A stretch of 64,000 nucleotides of DNA, taken from the NCBI GenBank assembly GCA_964583825.1, contig CAZOXM010000004.1:1-64000 (forward strand), written 5' to 3'. Position numbers and translations under genes: made by a program. Shown piece by piece: positions 27,139 to 36,874 of this stretch. Origin of the DNA: GCA-1730015 sp964583825 (lineage in GTDB: Bacteria > Pseudomonadota > Gammaproteobacteria > Granulosicoccales > Granulosicoccaceae). Under the pieces are notes generated by a model that searched no databases, was not told the origin of the DNA, and was given only the letters and a program-made list of their open reading frames with translations. How positions within the stretch are numbered: the first letter of the stretch is position 1; every line of letters begins with the position of its first letter.

Positions 27139-28446
27139 TCAGCGTTTTGCAAGTATCGCATAGTAAAAACCGTCTGAGTCGTGCTGACCCGGTAATATCT
27201 GTCGCCCGTGTGAACAGGACAGCCCCCACGATACCTGCAGCGGCACTTCCACGGCGTCGGAGGTATCGCCGAGAAAAGTGGCAATGGTCTGTTCATTTTC
27301 GCTTTTCAGCACCGAACAGGTGGCATAAACCAGGCGCCCGCCCGGCAACAGTGTCTGCCAGAGTGCGCTCAACAGCTTCTGCTGCAATGCCGAAAGTGCC
27401 GCAATGTCCGAGGCCCGTCGCAGTCGCCGTATATCAGGATGTCGACGCAACACACCAAGCCCGGAACAGGGCGCGTCCAGCAACACCCGATCGAAGCCGC
27501 GCCCGTCCCACCACTGTGCTAGCTGCGTGGCATCGGCACAGCGCAACTCGGCACGCAGCTTGAGCCGTTGCAGATTATCACCGATTCGCTGCAGGCGTGT
27601 CTCATCGCTATCGAGCGCAAGTAATTCAAGACCGGGCGCCTGCTCCAGCAGGTGCGTGGTTTTACCCCCGGGTGCTGCGCACGCATCAAGTACTCTGCAG
27701 CCTGCCGGCGGCTGCAGCAGTTCGGCTGCCAGCTGTGCCGCACTGTCCTGCACACTGAAATGACCGGCATCATAACCGGGCAGTGTTTCCACCCTGACCC
27801 GATCATTCACCACCAGTGAATGCTGACCCAGTAGCGGGAGTGAGGTATCGATTCCGGCTGCGGTCAGCTGTTGTCGGTAATCGTCCCGCGTCAGCACTTG
27901 TTGATTCACCCGCAATACCAGCGGTGCTCTGAGATTGCCGGCAGTCAGTACCTGCGATGCCGCCTCACCCCAGTCATCAGTGATCCGGCGGTAGATCCAG
28001 TCGGGCAGCGAATACTGTGTTTGCGGTGTGGCATCCGCTTTTTGCAGCAGTTGATCTTTGTGTCGCTGAAACTCGCGCAGCATGCCGTTGACGAGACCCT
28101 TTGCCCACGCCTTGCGCAGTTTGCCGGTCAGTGTGGCATAGGAGCTCACCACGGCGTAATCCGGTGTTCGCATGTAAAGCATTTCGTAGAGTGCCTGCCA
28201 CAACAACACTTTGACGTCTGTGTCTTTGTTGCGCAGCGGCTTGGTAAGCAGTTCCGATACGATCGCGTCGAGCCGGTACGACCAGCGGACAGTGCCGAAA
28301 GTCAGCTCCTGCAAACGGGCCGCGCCCCTGCTGTCGAGACCTTGTTGCCTCGCACGCAACTGCTCGCCGAGCGACTTGCCGTCTTTGATAACCGGCGTAA
28401 GCACTCTGATAGCATCGAGCCGGTCCTGAAGCGCGAGTTCAGCCAA
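27139..28446 (-). CDS. rsmB: 16S rRNA (cytosine-967-C5)-methyltransferase
   Basis: Makes m5C967 in 16S rRNA. The 435-residue protein has an N-terminal NusB-like RNA-binding domain (about 10-140), then the RsmB methyltransferase with SAM motif VLDACAAPGGKTTHLLE and the two catalytic cysteines in LLDAPCSGLGVLRRHPDIR and LVYATCSVLKSENE. The start is a TTG overlapping the end of fmt by eight bases; no ATG occurs in a suitable position, and the reading from TTG keeps the expected N-terminal RLDAIRVLTPVIKDGKSL. It is coupled to fmt. Confidence 0.95.
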   Translation of the reverse strand: MAELALQDRLDAIRVLTPVIKDGKSLGEQLRARQQGLDSRGAARLQELTFGTVRWSYRLDAIVSELLTKPLRNKDTDVKVLLWQALYEMLYMRTPDYAVVSSYATLTGKLRKAWAKGLVNGMLREFQRHKDQLLQKADATPQTQYSLPDWIYRRITDDWGEAASQVLTAGNLRAPLVLRVNQQVLTRDDYRQQLTAAGIDTSLPLLGQHSLVVNDRVRVETLPGYDAGHFSVQDSAAQLAAELLQPPAGCRVLDACAAPGGKTTHLLEQAPGLELLALDSDETRLQRIGDNLQRLKLRAELRCADATQLAQWWDGRGFDRVLLDAPCSGLGVLRRHPDIRRLRRASDIAALSALQQKLLSALWQTLLPGGRLVYATCSVLKSENEQTIATFLGDTSDAVEVPLQVSWGLSCSHGRQILPGQHDSDGFYYAILAKR

Positions 28447-29380
28447 GCTGATAACCCGCTTCTATCTGACGACTATTTAAATAATCGGCCGCCTTCATCG
28501 GTTTTTTGCCGGATGGCTGCAGCGCCAGCAGCCTGAGCACCCCTTCACCGGTTTGCACATCCAGCGCGCCGCGATTGCCAAGCACGGTGCCCGCCGGCGC
28601 TTCGTTACCGGTTTCGGCCAGTACCATTGACTCCCATACGCGCACAGTGTCTTCACCCACGCGGGTTTGCGCCACCGGCCACGGATTAAAGGCACAAACG
28701 CGGCGATGCAGTGTGACCGCGCTTTGCTGCCAGTCGATAGACGCTTCCTGCTTATCGAGCTTGCCGGCATAGGTCGCCATCGATTCATCCTGCGGTATCG
28801 GTTTAAGTGCACCATCAATCATCTGCGTCAGTGTTTTCATCAGCGCATCAGCACCGAGCACCGACAATGTCTCGTGCAACGCGGCCGCTGTAGTCGCAGG
28901 TTCGATATCGCACGCAACCGAGTGCAGCATGTCACCTGTGTCGAGCCCTTCATCCATTTGCATAATCGTCACACCGGACTGAGTATCACCCGCTTCTATG
29001 GCACGTTGAATCGGCGCTGCGCCGCGCCAGCGGGGCAGCAGTGATGCGTGAATGTTTAAACAGCCGAATGTCGGTGCATTCAACACTTCAGCCGGCAGTA
29101 TGAGGCCGTAGGCTGCCACCACCATCACATCGGCCCGGTATGATCTGAGCACTTCCTGCGCCTGTGCGTCGCGCAGGCTGGCCGGTTGTTCAACCGCGAT
29201 GTGCCGGGCAAGCGCTTCAGTCTTTACCGGACTGAACGCCACTCTGCGACCACGGCCGGCGCGTCGATCGGGTTGTGTGTAGACAGCGACCACCTCGTGC
29301 TCACTGTCGCCGAGTGAACGCAGGGCCGGCACCGCGAACTCGGGGGTTCCGGCATATATAACTCGCAATGATCTGGACAC
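28439..29380 (-). CDS. fmt: methionyl-tRNA formyltransferase
   Basis: Formylates initiator Met-tRNA. The 313-residue protein has the expected N-terminus LRVIYAGTPEFAVPALRSL, the catalytic loop (NIHASLLPRWRGAAPIQRAI) with its Asn-His pair and the Asp in MQMDEGLDTGDML, and a C-terminal OB-like domain. It lies six bases after def and overlaps rsmB, the classic def-fmt-rsmB operon. Confidence 0.97.
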   Translation of the reverse strand: MSRSLRVIYAGTPEFAVPALRSLGDSEHEVVAVYTQPDRRAGRGRRVAFSPVKTEALARHIAVEQPASLRDAQAQEVLRSYRADVMVVAAYGLILPAEVLNAPTFGCLNIHASLLPRWRGAAPIQRAIEAGDTQSGVTIMQMDEGLDTGDMLHSVACDIEPATTAAALHETLSVLGADALMKTLTQMIDGALKPIPQDESMATYAGKLDKQEASIDWQQSAVTLHRRVCAFNPWPVAQTRVGEDTVRVWESMVLAETGNEAPAGTVLGNRGALDVQTGEGVLRLLALQPSGKKPMKAADYLNSRQIEAGYQLG

Positions 29381-29386
29381 GGGCAG

Positions 29387-29881
29387 CTACTTTTCGTGCT
29401 TTTGCATCTTCTTTTTAATCCGCCGGCGCTTGAGCGCGGACAGATAGTCGACAAACATTTTGCCGTCGAGGTGATCGACCTCGTGCTGCACACACACGGC
29501 AAGCAGACCGTCCGCCTCCCGCTCGTAGGGCTGCCCGGTTCGATCGAGTGCGGTAAAGCGGATTTTTTCAGCCCTTGAAACGCTTTCGTAGATCCCGGGA
29601 ATCGACAAACAGCCCTCCTCGCCCTGCGCCTCGCCATCCAGGCTTACGATTTCAGGGTTGATCAGGGTGAGCGGCTCGGACTTATCCTCACTGACATCAA
29701 TCACCACCACGCGCTTGTGCACGTTCACCTGGGTGGCTGCGAGCCCGATGCCCGGCGCGTCGTACATGGTCTCGAACATGTTGTCGATCAGCGCGTTGAT
29801 GTCGTCATCGACACTGGCCACGGGTTTGGCCACTTTTCGAAGTCGGTCATCGGGGTAAATCAGTATATCCAGAGTAGCCAT
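29387..29881 (-). CDS. def: peptide deformylase
   Basis: Metalloenzyme removing the N-formyl group from new proteins. The 164-residue protein has all three motifs: GIGLAATQV, EGCLSIPG (metal Cys) and VQHEVDHLDGKMFVD (two metal His and catalytic Glu). It is the first gene of the minus-strand run that continues through fmt, rsmB, DUF4390 and ntrYX, and is divergent from the LysM gene. Confidence 0.98.
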   Translation of the reverse strand: MATLDILIYPDDRLRKVAKPVASVDDDINALIDNMFETMYDAPGIGLAATQVNVHKRVVVIDVSEDKSEPLTLINPEIVSLDGEAQGEEGCLSIPGIYESVSRAEKIRFTALDRTGQPYEREADGLLAVCVQHEVDHLDGKMFVDYLSALKRRRIKKKMQKHEK

Positions 29882-30060
29882 CAGCGCTCTTGTTTGAACT
29901 CAGCCCGCCAAGTTTAAGCCCTGAACCAGAGATATCAACGCCTGTGCGTCATTCAGGCCGTAACTGCGAGCGGCGCACACCGATTTGGCACCCTTTTTGG
30001 TTCCCCCCCTGTGTTCGTCGCATCAACCGCGACATTTATTGTTAAGCCTCCGGGAAAACT

Positions 30061-31245
30061 ATGACCATCCTAGCCCCGCTGAAAACGCTCCGCTGCCAGA
30101 CCGCAGCAACACCGGCACCGTTGAAAGGGTTCGCCGCACTGATAGTCGCACTGGCGGTCAGTGGATGCGCGAGTACAGCTACCCCCCCTGTCGCCCAGGA
30201 TATCAGCGCGAATGTCGCAGCACTTGGTGCAGAAGCCGCGGCGATTGCCGGGGACTCCGCCACCCCGAGCGTCAGAACGCTGGGCATGTCGGTAGATCGA
30301 AAACGCGCCCTGCGCCAACTGGCAGTGCGGTCAATCCGCTCTGACAATCCCGGCAGCTACACCGTCGTCAAGGGCGATACCCTGTGGGATATCTCCGAGC
30401 GATTCCTGAGCCGACCTTGGCTGTGGCCGGAAATCTGGCAGGTAAATCCGCAAATTGAAAATCCGCACCTGATCTACCCGGGAGATCGGGTCAGTCTGAC
30501 TTATGTGGACGGTCAGCCAAAGCTCCAGCTGATTCGTGCGGCCAGTCGCAGCGGCACTCCCATCGATACCTACAAAGGACTGCGATCTTTCCTGGTTAAG
30601 CCGAAAATTGTCTCTTCATCGGCGCTCAAGCGCGCACCCTACGTGGTGGGCACCGAAGATGATCGACTGGTCGCCTCGGTCGGTAACCACATCTATGCAC
30701 GGGGCGGCGATTTAACTGATTCGCGTTATAGCGTCTACCGGCCCGGCAAGGCCCTGGTGGATCCGGATACCAACAGCGTCATCGGCCATGAGGCGATCCT
30801 CGTATCGCAGGCCAGCGTCATCAAATCCGGAGATCCGGCAAAGCTCGTGATCACCAGCAACAAGCGCGAAACACTGGTCGGCGATCGCCTGATGGCATCT
30901 GAACCGGCGGTTGAAATGAACTTTCAGCCACGCACTGCTGATAGCGGCAAGCGCGGCAAGGTGATCTCACTGTTCGACGCACTGGCACGAGTGGGCCAGA
31001 ATCAGGTAGTCGTCATTAACCTCGGCGCCGAAGACGGTGTACAGCCGGGCGATCTGCTCAGTGTGTATGGCAATGATCGCCGCATCAGTGATCCGTTCTC
31101 GGGCAGGAAAAACGATTCTGTCGTAATCGAGGGCGATAAATCGGGTGTGCTGATGGTGTTCCGGGCATTCGACAAAGCAAGTTACGCACTGGTCGTGCAA
31201 TCCGAGACCACGATCAATATGCTCGATCGCGTCGGCGATATCTAA
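30061..31245 (+). CDS. LysM domain lipoprotein
   Basis: The 394-residue product has a hydrophobic stretch ending in the lipobox AVSGC (Cys36), so it is probably lipid-anchored, although the signal is longer than usual. A LysM domain follows at about residues 97-150 (YTVVKGDTLWDISERFL, then NPHLIYPGDRVSL), which binds peptidoglycan. The remainder has no recognised catalytic domain but resembles the LysM proteins encoded upstream of dprA in many gammaproteobacteria. An envelope-anchoring role is inferred. A hairpin follows the stop codon. Confidence 0.85.
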   Translation: MTILAPLKTLRCQTAATPAPLKGFAALIVALAVSGCASTATPPVAQDISANVAALGAEAAAIAGDSATPSVRTLGMSVDRKRALRQLAVRSIRSDNPGSYTVVKGDTLWDISERFLSRPWLWPEIWQVNPQIENPHLIYPGDRVSLTYVDGQPKLQLIRAASRSGTPIDTYKGLRSFLVKPKIVSSSALKRAPYVVGTEDDRLVASVGNHIYARGGDLTDSRYSVYRPGKALVDPDTNSVIGHEAILVSQASVIKSGDPAKLVITSNKRETLVGDRLMASEPAVEMNFQPRTADSGKRGKVISLFDALARVGQNQVVVINLGAEDGVQPGDLLSVYGNDRRISDPFSGRKNDSVVIEGDKSGVLMVFRAFDKASYALVVQSETTINMLDRVGDI

Positions 31246-31262
31246 CAGACTCTTAGTCACAG

Positions 31263-31286
31263 CCGGCGTCCATCTACTGACGCCGG
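31263..31286 (+). terminator. hairpin terminator after the LysM gene
   Basis: CCGGCGTC (31263-31270) and GACGCCGG (31279-31286) form a perfect eight-base-pair GC-rich stem with an eight-base loop. A loosely T-rich stretch follows (TTGAGTTATTTT). Confidence 0.6.
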
Positions 31287-31366
31287 TTGAGTTATTTTCA
31301 GCCTGTCGGGTACACTGTACGACCTGAAACGCTGTACTCCCCCATGTTGTTCAAATTCCATCCCAC

Positions 31367-32488
31367 GTGGACAGCTTAGTCCCCTGGTTGCAGTTACTCC
31401 ACGCGCGCGGGCTCGGGCCGGCTACCGTCCGACAACTGCTCTCCCATTTCCGCTCTGCCAGCGAAATCATTGACGCCGCTGACGCAAAGCTCGCGGCTGC
31501 GGGTCTGTCGCAGCAGTTGATCAACGCTTTGCGGGGTGCCGATCAGGGGCGCGTCGAAGCCGACCTCGAATGGCAGCGCAGCGGCTCCGACAGAGCCATC
31601 ATTCCCCTTGACTCTGCCGCCTACCCGGCTTTGCTGAAGGAGATTGCCGACCCACCGATAGTATTGTTTGCCAGAGGTGACGCCGATGTGCTGCAAACTC
31701 CTCAGCTGGCCGTGGTTGGCAGTCGCAAACCGAGTATTGCAGCAGCCAGAATGACCGAGGCGCTGTGTTCAGAAATCGCCGGCTACGGCATCACTATCAC
31801 CAGTGGCCTGGCACTGGGCATCGACGCGGCGGCACACCGTGGTGCGCTGGACGCCGGAGGCTACACAGTAGCGGTAACGGCGACCGGCCTTGATCGTGTG
31901 TATCCGGCACGTCACCAGTCACTGGCGCAGGAAATTATTAACAGCGGCGTGATCATCTCCGAGTTCCCGATTGGCACTGAACCCCTGCCGCGACACTTCC
32001 CGCGCCGCAATCGCATCATCAGCGGCCTCTGCTACGGCACCCTGGTAGCGGAAGCTACCCTGAAAAGCGGGACCCTGACCACCGCCGCCCACGCGACCGA
32101 GCAGTCCAGAGAACTGTTCGCTATACCAGGCGCGATCAACAACCCCAACGCAAAAGGATCAAATTCGCTGATTCGGGCCGGCGCCACGCTGGTCGAGGGT
32201 GCAGCGGACGTTTTGACGCAACTGGCCCCGCTGCTGCCCGAAGCCATCGAATTTCAACCTGACCGTTCCCCCCGGGCCGGCTATGACGATGACATTCCAC
32301 TCGGTGACACCCCGCTTGCCCGCCTGTTGCGCGCCGTCAACCACCAGCCGCTGTCGCCGGATGAAATCGTCGAACAGACCGGCCTCGACATCATTAGCGT
32401 CACAAATTTGACACTTGATCTGGAGTTACAGGGCGTCATCGAGGCCGACGATGCCGGTCGCTTTGTGAAAGTTGCCCGATTGCCGTGA
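31367..32488 (+). CDS. dprA: DNA-processing protein DprA
   Basis: Loads RecA on incoming single-stranded DNA during natural transformation. The 373-residue protein has an N-terminal SAM-like region, the Rossmann core (VVGSRKPSIAAARM, TSGLALGIDAAAHRGAL, FPRRNRIISGL) and a C-terminal winged helix (VEQTGLDIISVTNLTLDLELQG). The start is GTG; an ATG 23 bases upstream is out of frame. It precedes topA, a common order. No other competence gene is in the window. Confidence 0.94.
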   Translation: MDSLVPWLQLLHARGLGPATVRQLLSHFRSASEIIDAADAKLAAAGLSQQLINALRGADQGRVEADLEWQRSGSDRAIIPLDSAAYPALLKEIADPPIVLFARGDADVLQTPQLAVVGSRKPSIAAARMTEALCSEIAGYGITITSGLALGIDAAAHRGALDAGGYTVAVTATGLDRVYPARHQSLAQEIINSGVIISEFPIGTEPLPRHFPRRNRIISGLCYGTLVAEATLKSGTLTTAAHATEQSRELFAIPGAINNPNAKGSNSLIRAGATLVEGAADVLTQLAPLLPEAIEFQPDRSPRAGYDDDIPLGDTPLARLLRAVNHQPLSPDEIVEQTGLDIISVTNLTLDLELQGVIEADDAGRFVKVARLP

Positions 32489-32779
32489 GCGCTGTTTTCA
32501 ACTCACTTTCCAGCGAAATCAGACTGGTTTTTTTCCATAAAAAGCATAGGGTTAGGAAGCCTGAAACACACCGACACCGGCTCAATTTGCGACGACACTG
32601 AAAAGAAAAAGCAGGACCGTGCACTGGCGCGGGTGCGAAAAATGGTTTAAAAGCCCCACCTGTTACCTGTAAATGTGGCGGCCTGGAATTCGGATCGTGC
32701 TTCTTTTAATCCGGCAAAAGACAGTAACCGTGCTACTTATTATTAACGTTAACGACAACCACGTCCGCAAAAGACTTCC

Positions 32780-35281
32780 ATGAGTAAAAACCTGATCATT
32801 GTCGAATCCCCCGCCAAGGGAAAGACCATCAAAAAATACCTTGGCAAGGATTACGAAGTGCTGGCGTCCTATGGCCACGTGCGTGATCTGGTGCCCAAAG
32901 AGGGCGCAGTCGACCCCGATTCAGACTTCGCCATGAAGTATCAGGTGATCGAGCGCAACGAAAAACACGTGACGGCAATTATCAAGGCGCTCAAAAAAGC
33001 TGACGCACTGCTGCTCGCCACTGACCCGGATCGCGAAGGCGAAGCCATTTCATGGCATCTGGTTGAACTGTTGCGCGAGCAGGGCCACTTGGAAGGTAAA
33101 GACGTCAAGCGGGTGGTATTTCACGAAATCACCAAATCGGCGGTTCGCGAAGCCGTTGCCAACCCCAGAGACCTTTCCTTTGATCTGGTGAACGCTCAGC
33201 AGGCCAGACGCGCCCTCGACTACCTCGTTGGATTCAACCTCTCACCGCTGCTGTGGAAGAAAATCAGCCGCGGCCTGTCGGCCGGGCGGGTGCAGAGCCC
33301 GGCGCTCAGACTGATCGTCGAACGCGAGGAAGAGATTGAACGGTTTATCCCCGAGGAGTACTGGACCTGTACGACGGATCTGGAAAAAGACAAGCAGGCA
33401 TTCACTGCCAGATTGTTTAACCTCGAAGGCGAGAAGTTCAGGCAGTTCACTATCACCAATGGTGACCGCGCTGCAGAGGTAAAAAGTTTACTGATGAAAG
33501 CGTCGAGCGGCGTATTAACCGTCGACAACGTAGAGAAGAAACAACGAAAGCGCAATCCGGTTGCACCATTTACTACCTCAACGCTGCAACAGGAAGCAGT
33601 GCGTAAACTCGGCTTCTCGGCCCAGCGCACCATGCGCACGGCACAACAGCTTTATGAAGGCATTGATACCGGAGAAGGTGCGGCGGGTTTAATTACCTAT
33701 ATGCGTACCGACTCGGTGACGCTGTCTCAGGATGCAATCGCCGACATCCGTCAACACATCGATCAATCCTACGGCAAGGACTACCTGCCGGAGTCGCCAC
33801 ACTACTACAAGAACAAATCAAAGAACGCTCAGGAAGCACACGAATGTGTCCGCGTTACCGTGGCAGACAAGACGCCCGACAGTATCAAATCGTTTCTCAA
33901 GGACGATCAGTTCAAACTCTATTCTTTGATCTGGAAGCGCACCATTGCCTGCCAGATGATTCATGCCACCATGGATCAGGTGAGCGTCGACCTCGGCTGC
34001 GGTGAGGGCAACACATTCAGAGCCAGCGGTTCTACCGTTCGATTCCCGGGCTTTATGAAGGTGTACCAGGAAGACGTTGATGATAAAAAAACAACAGACG
34101 ACAAAGACAAACGGCTGCCGGAACTAAACAAGGGCGACCGACTTAACGTTAAAGAATTCGATCTCGACCAGCACTTTACAGAACCACCACCCCGCTTTAC
34201 TGAAGCCAGTCTGGTAAAAGCGCTTGAAGAATTCGGCATCGGTCGACCATCTACCTACGCCAGTATTATTTCTACACTGCAAAACCGCGAGTATGTAGAG
34301 ATGGATGCGCGCCGCTTTACGCCGACCGATGTGGGCAGCGTTGTGAACGGATTCCTGTCAAAACACTTTACCAAGTACGTCGACTACGACTTTACAGCCA
34401 ACCTCGAAGACGAGCTCGATGCCGTGTCCCGGGGTGAGAAGGAATGGGTCCCGGTGATCAGAGATTTCTGGACTCCGTTCGACGCACAGGTGCAGGACAA
34501 GGAAGAAAACGTCTCTATTGACGAAGCCAAACAGGCGCGTGAACTCGGCACTGATCCGGAATCAGGTAAACCGGTGTCTGTCCGTGTCGGGCGCTTTGGT
34601 GCATTTGTGCAGATCGGCACCAAGGAAGATGAAGACAAACCCAGGTTTGCCGGACTGCGCCCTGGTCAGAAGATGAATAAAATCACCTTCGAGGAGGCGA
34701 TGGAACTATTTAAGTTGCCACGCAAACTTGGAGAAAATGCAGAGGGTGATCGAATCACCGTCGCCATTGGTCGTTTTGGCCCTTACGTCAAATACGATTT
34801 CTACGAAGAAGGCGCTACCAAGCTCACCACCAAATACGCTTCGATCAAGGAGGAAGATGGTGATGACCCCTATACCATCACCCTGGAGCGGGCGTGTGAA
34901 ATTGTGGCTGCGAAAAAAGAAGCCGACCGCAACAAAATCATCAAGAAGTTCGATGAAGACCCGGAGATACAAATCCACAACGGACGCTGGGGTGCGTATC
35001 TGACAAACGGCAGCAAAAACGCCAAGCTTCCCAAGGAACTCAAAGAGAAGCCCCTTGAAATAGACTTTGCCACTGCAAAGAAACTAATAGACGAGGCACC
35101 GGAACGCAGAGGCAAAAAGAAAGCAGTTGCAAAAAAGAAAGCCACTGCCAAGAAAAAGACCACTGCCAAAAAGAAAACGTCAGCAAAAAAGAAAACCGCG
35201 AAAAAGAAAGCGACAGCCAAGAAGAAGGCAGCTGCTGACAGTGCAGCGGATGACAGCACGATAAAAGCAGAAACTAACTGA
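32780..35281 (+). CDS. topA: DNA topoisomerase I with lysine-rich tail
   Basis: Type IA topoisomerase relaxing negative supercoils. The 833 residues include the TOPRIM domain (IVESPAKGKTIKKYLG, LATDPDREGEAISWHL), the catalytic Tyr in GLITYMRTDSVTLS, and the signature region of domains II-IV. The C-terminal part has Toprim_C repeats (RVGRFGAFVQIG, AIGRFGPYVKYD, HNGRWGAYLTNG) and lacks the Cys4 zinc ribbons of E. coli TopA. The last 45 residues or so are histone-H1-like KKKATAKKKTTAKKK repeats, probably a DNA-binding tail. A 291-base gap upstream holds nothing else recognisable. Confidence 0.97.
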   Translation: MSKNLIIVESPAKGKTIKKYLGKDYEVLASYGHVRDLVPKEGAVDPDSDFAMKYQVIERNEKHVTAIIKALKKADALLLATDPDREGEAISWHLVELLREQGHLEGKDVKRVVFHEITKSAVREAVANPRDLSFDLVNAQQARRALDYLVGFNLSPLLWKKISRGLSAGRVQSPALRLIVEREEEIERFIPEEYWTCTTDLEKDKQAFTARLFNLEGEKFRQFTITNGDRAAEVKSLLMKASSGVLTVDNVEKKQRKRNPVAPFTTSTLQQEAVRKLGFSAQRTMRTAQQLYEGIDTGEGAAGLITYMRTDSVTLSQDAIADIRQHIDQSYGKDYLPESPHYYKNKSKNAQEAHECVRVTVADKTPDSIKSFLKDDQFKLYSLIWKRTIACQMIHATMDQVSVDLGCGEGNTFRASGSTVRFPGFMKVYQEDVDDKKTTDDKDKRLPELNKGDRLNVKEFDLDQHFTEPPPRFTEASLVKALEEFGIGRPSTYASIISTLQNREYVEMDARRFTPTDVGSVVNGFLSKHFTKYVDYDFTANLEDELDAVSRGEKEWVPVIRDFWTPFDAQVQDKEENVSIDEAKQARELGTDPESGKPVSVRVGRFGAFVQIGTKEDEDKPRFAGLRPGQKMNKITFEEAMELFKLPRKLGENAEGDRITVAIGRFGPYVKYDFYEEGATKLTTKYASIKEEDGDDPYTITLERACEIVAAKKEADRNKIIKKFDEDPEIQIHNGRWGAYLTNGSKNAKLPKELKEKPLEIDFATAKKLIDEAPERRGKKKAVAKKKATAKKKTTAKKKTSAKKKTAKKKATAKKKAAADSAADDSTIKAETN

Positions 35282-35303
35282 AGGCAGCAGCGTACAAATT
35301 ACG

Positions 35304-35324
35304 GGTAACCCGCCGGTGGTTACC
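35304..35324. terminator. hairpin between topA and tsaC
   Basis: GGTAACC-N7-GGTTACC is a perfect seven-base-pair stem 22 bases after the topA stop. No T run follows, so it could equally be an mRNA-stabilising structure. Confidence 0.35.
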
Positions 35325-35396
35325 TCAACCGTCAATGCAAAATGACACAGCAACTTTGTTACCATGCGTTTTTTAACGTGACGGCAGGAGCCAACT

Positions 35397-35948
35397 GTGC
35401 GGTGCGGCAACAACCTGGAAGAAGCGGCGGCGGCTGTCGCCGACGGTGGCATTATCGCCTACCCCACTGAAGGTGTATTCGGCCTGGGATGCAACCCGAC
35501 ACTTGAACACGTGGTAGAACAGTTGCTTCAGCTTAAGGTCAGAGCGGCAGAGAAGGGATTAATTCTGCTTGCAGCCGATCGCCACCAGCTGGATCCCTAC
35601 ATCGACAACGTCGTACCATCCATCGAACGTAAACTCAGTGACAGCTGGCCGGGACCGGTCACCTGGATTCTGCCGGCGGCAACCGGCACATCGGATCTGC
35701 TGACCGGCGGGCGTTCAACTATCGCTGCGCGCGTGACCGCATTCAGCACTGCGGCGCGCCTTTGCAAGCTGTGCGGACACGCACTGATCTCTACCTCGGC
35801 AAATCGCAGTGGTCACAGCCCCTGCATCACGGCTCCCGAGGTTATGGCTGAATTTGAGGAACTCGACTACGTTGTCGACTACCCAGTGGGCTCGCTCCAG
35901 GGCCCCACGCCAATCTACGATGGCGCGACAGGAAAACAACTACGCTAA
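35397..35948 (+). CDS. tsaC: threonylcarbamoyl-AMP synthase
   Basis: YrdC/Sua5-family enzyme that makes threonylcarbamoyl-AMP for the t6A37 modification of ANN-decoding tRNAs. The 183-residue protein has the pattern GGIIAYPTEGVFGLGCNP, KGLILLAAD, WPGPVTWILPA and ISTSANRSGHSPC. It is the short TsaC type without a Sua5 domain. The start is GTG with GCAGGAG upstream. Its stop overlaps the hemF start (TAATG), so translation is coupled. Confidence 0.93.
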   Translation: MRCGNNLEEAAAAVADGGIIAYPTEGVFGLGCNPTLEHVVEQLLQLKVRAAEKGLILLAADRHQLDPYIDNVVPSIERKLSDSWPGPVTWILPAATGTSDLLTGGRSTIAARVTAFSTAARLCKLCGHALISTSANRSGHSPCITAPEVMAEFEELDYVVDYPVGSLQGPTPIYDGATGKQLR

Positions 35949-36874
35949 TGACTGACTCAATTGATATCGCCGCTGTCTCGGCCTACCTCACTGGCCTGCA
36001 GGATCAAATCTCATCTGCGCTGCGCGAAGTGGATCCTGCCGCTGCGCTGACTGAGGACAGCTGGCAGCGTGATGCCGGTGGCGGCGGACGCAGTCGCGTG
36101 TTTGCCAATGGCTCAATTTTCGAACAGGCCGGGGTCAACTTCTCACATGTACACGGCGATGCCCTGCCGGCCTCGGCGAGTGCCGGACGCGAGGATATTG
36201 CCGGACGATCATTTCAGGCGATGGGGGTATCGCTGGTGTTTCATCCGCACAACCCGTATGTGCCGACCACGCATTGCAATGTGCGCTTTTTTGTCGCTGA
36301 AAAAGAAGGCTGTGATCCGGTCTGGTGGTTCGGCGGTGGCTTTGATCTGACACCGTACTATGGCAACGAAGAGGACTGTGTGCACTGGCATCAAACGGCA
36401 AAGGATGCCTGCGATCCGTTTGGCAGCGATCATTATCCACGGTTTAAAAAATGGTGTGATGACTACTTTTATCTGAAACACCGGCAGGAACCTCGTGGTA
36501 TCGGTGGTATTTTCTTCGACGACTATAAAGACCAGAACTTTGAACAGAGTTTTTCGTTCATGCAGTCTGTCGGCGATGCATTTCTGCCAGCCTATCTGCC
36601 CATCGTCAGCCGACGCAAAGACACGCCATTTACCGCCGACGAGCGCGATTTTCAGCTGTATCGGCGGGGCCGCTACGTAGAGTTCAACCTTGTTTTTGAC
36701 CGGGGCACGCTGTTCGGACTGCAATCCGGTGGGCGCACCGAATCAATCCTGATGTCACTGCCTCCGATGGTGCGCTGGCAATACAACTGGCAGCCCGTTC
36801 CGGGTACCGAAGAAGCCAGACTCTACGACTACTTTCTGCAGGGACGCGACTGGCTCGGATTAAACGCCGGCTAA
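35948..36874 (+). CDS. hemF: oxygen-dependent coproporphyrinogen III oxidase
   Basis: Aerobic haem-synthesis enzyme that decarboxylates coproporphyrinogen III. The 308-residue protein shows the family signatures HPHNPYVPTTHCNVRFF, WWFGGGFDLTPYYGNEED, KKWCDDYFYLKHR and GGIFFDDY. Length is normal. It is coupled to tsaC; the aroE gene that often follows hemF in gammaproteobacteria is absent, and a secreted-protein gene comes next. Confidence 0.96.
   Translation: MTDSIDIAAVSAYLTGLQDQISSALREVDPAAALTEDSWQRDAGGGGRSRVFANGSIFEQAGVNFSHVHGDALPASASAGREDIAGRSFQAMGVSLVFHPHNPYVPTTHCNVRFFVAEKEGCDPVWWFGGGFDLTPYYGNEEDCVHWHQTAKDACDPFGSDHYPRFKKWCDDYFYLKHRQEPRGIGGIFFDDYKDQNFEQSFSFMQSVGDAFLPAYLPIVSRRKDTPFTADERDFQLYRRGRYVEFNLVFDRGTLFGLQSGGRTESILMSLPPMVRWQYNWQPVPGTEEARLYDYFLQGRDWLGLNAG

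Noticed and set aside
35100..35270. AAG-rich repeat as an independent repeat array
   Set aside because: It is the in-frame coding sequence of the TopA lysine-rich tail.
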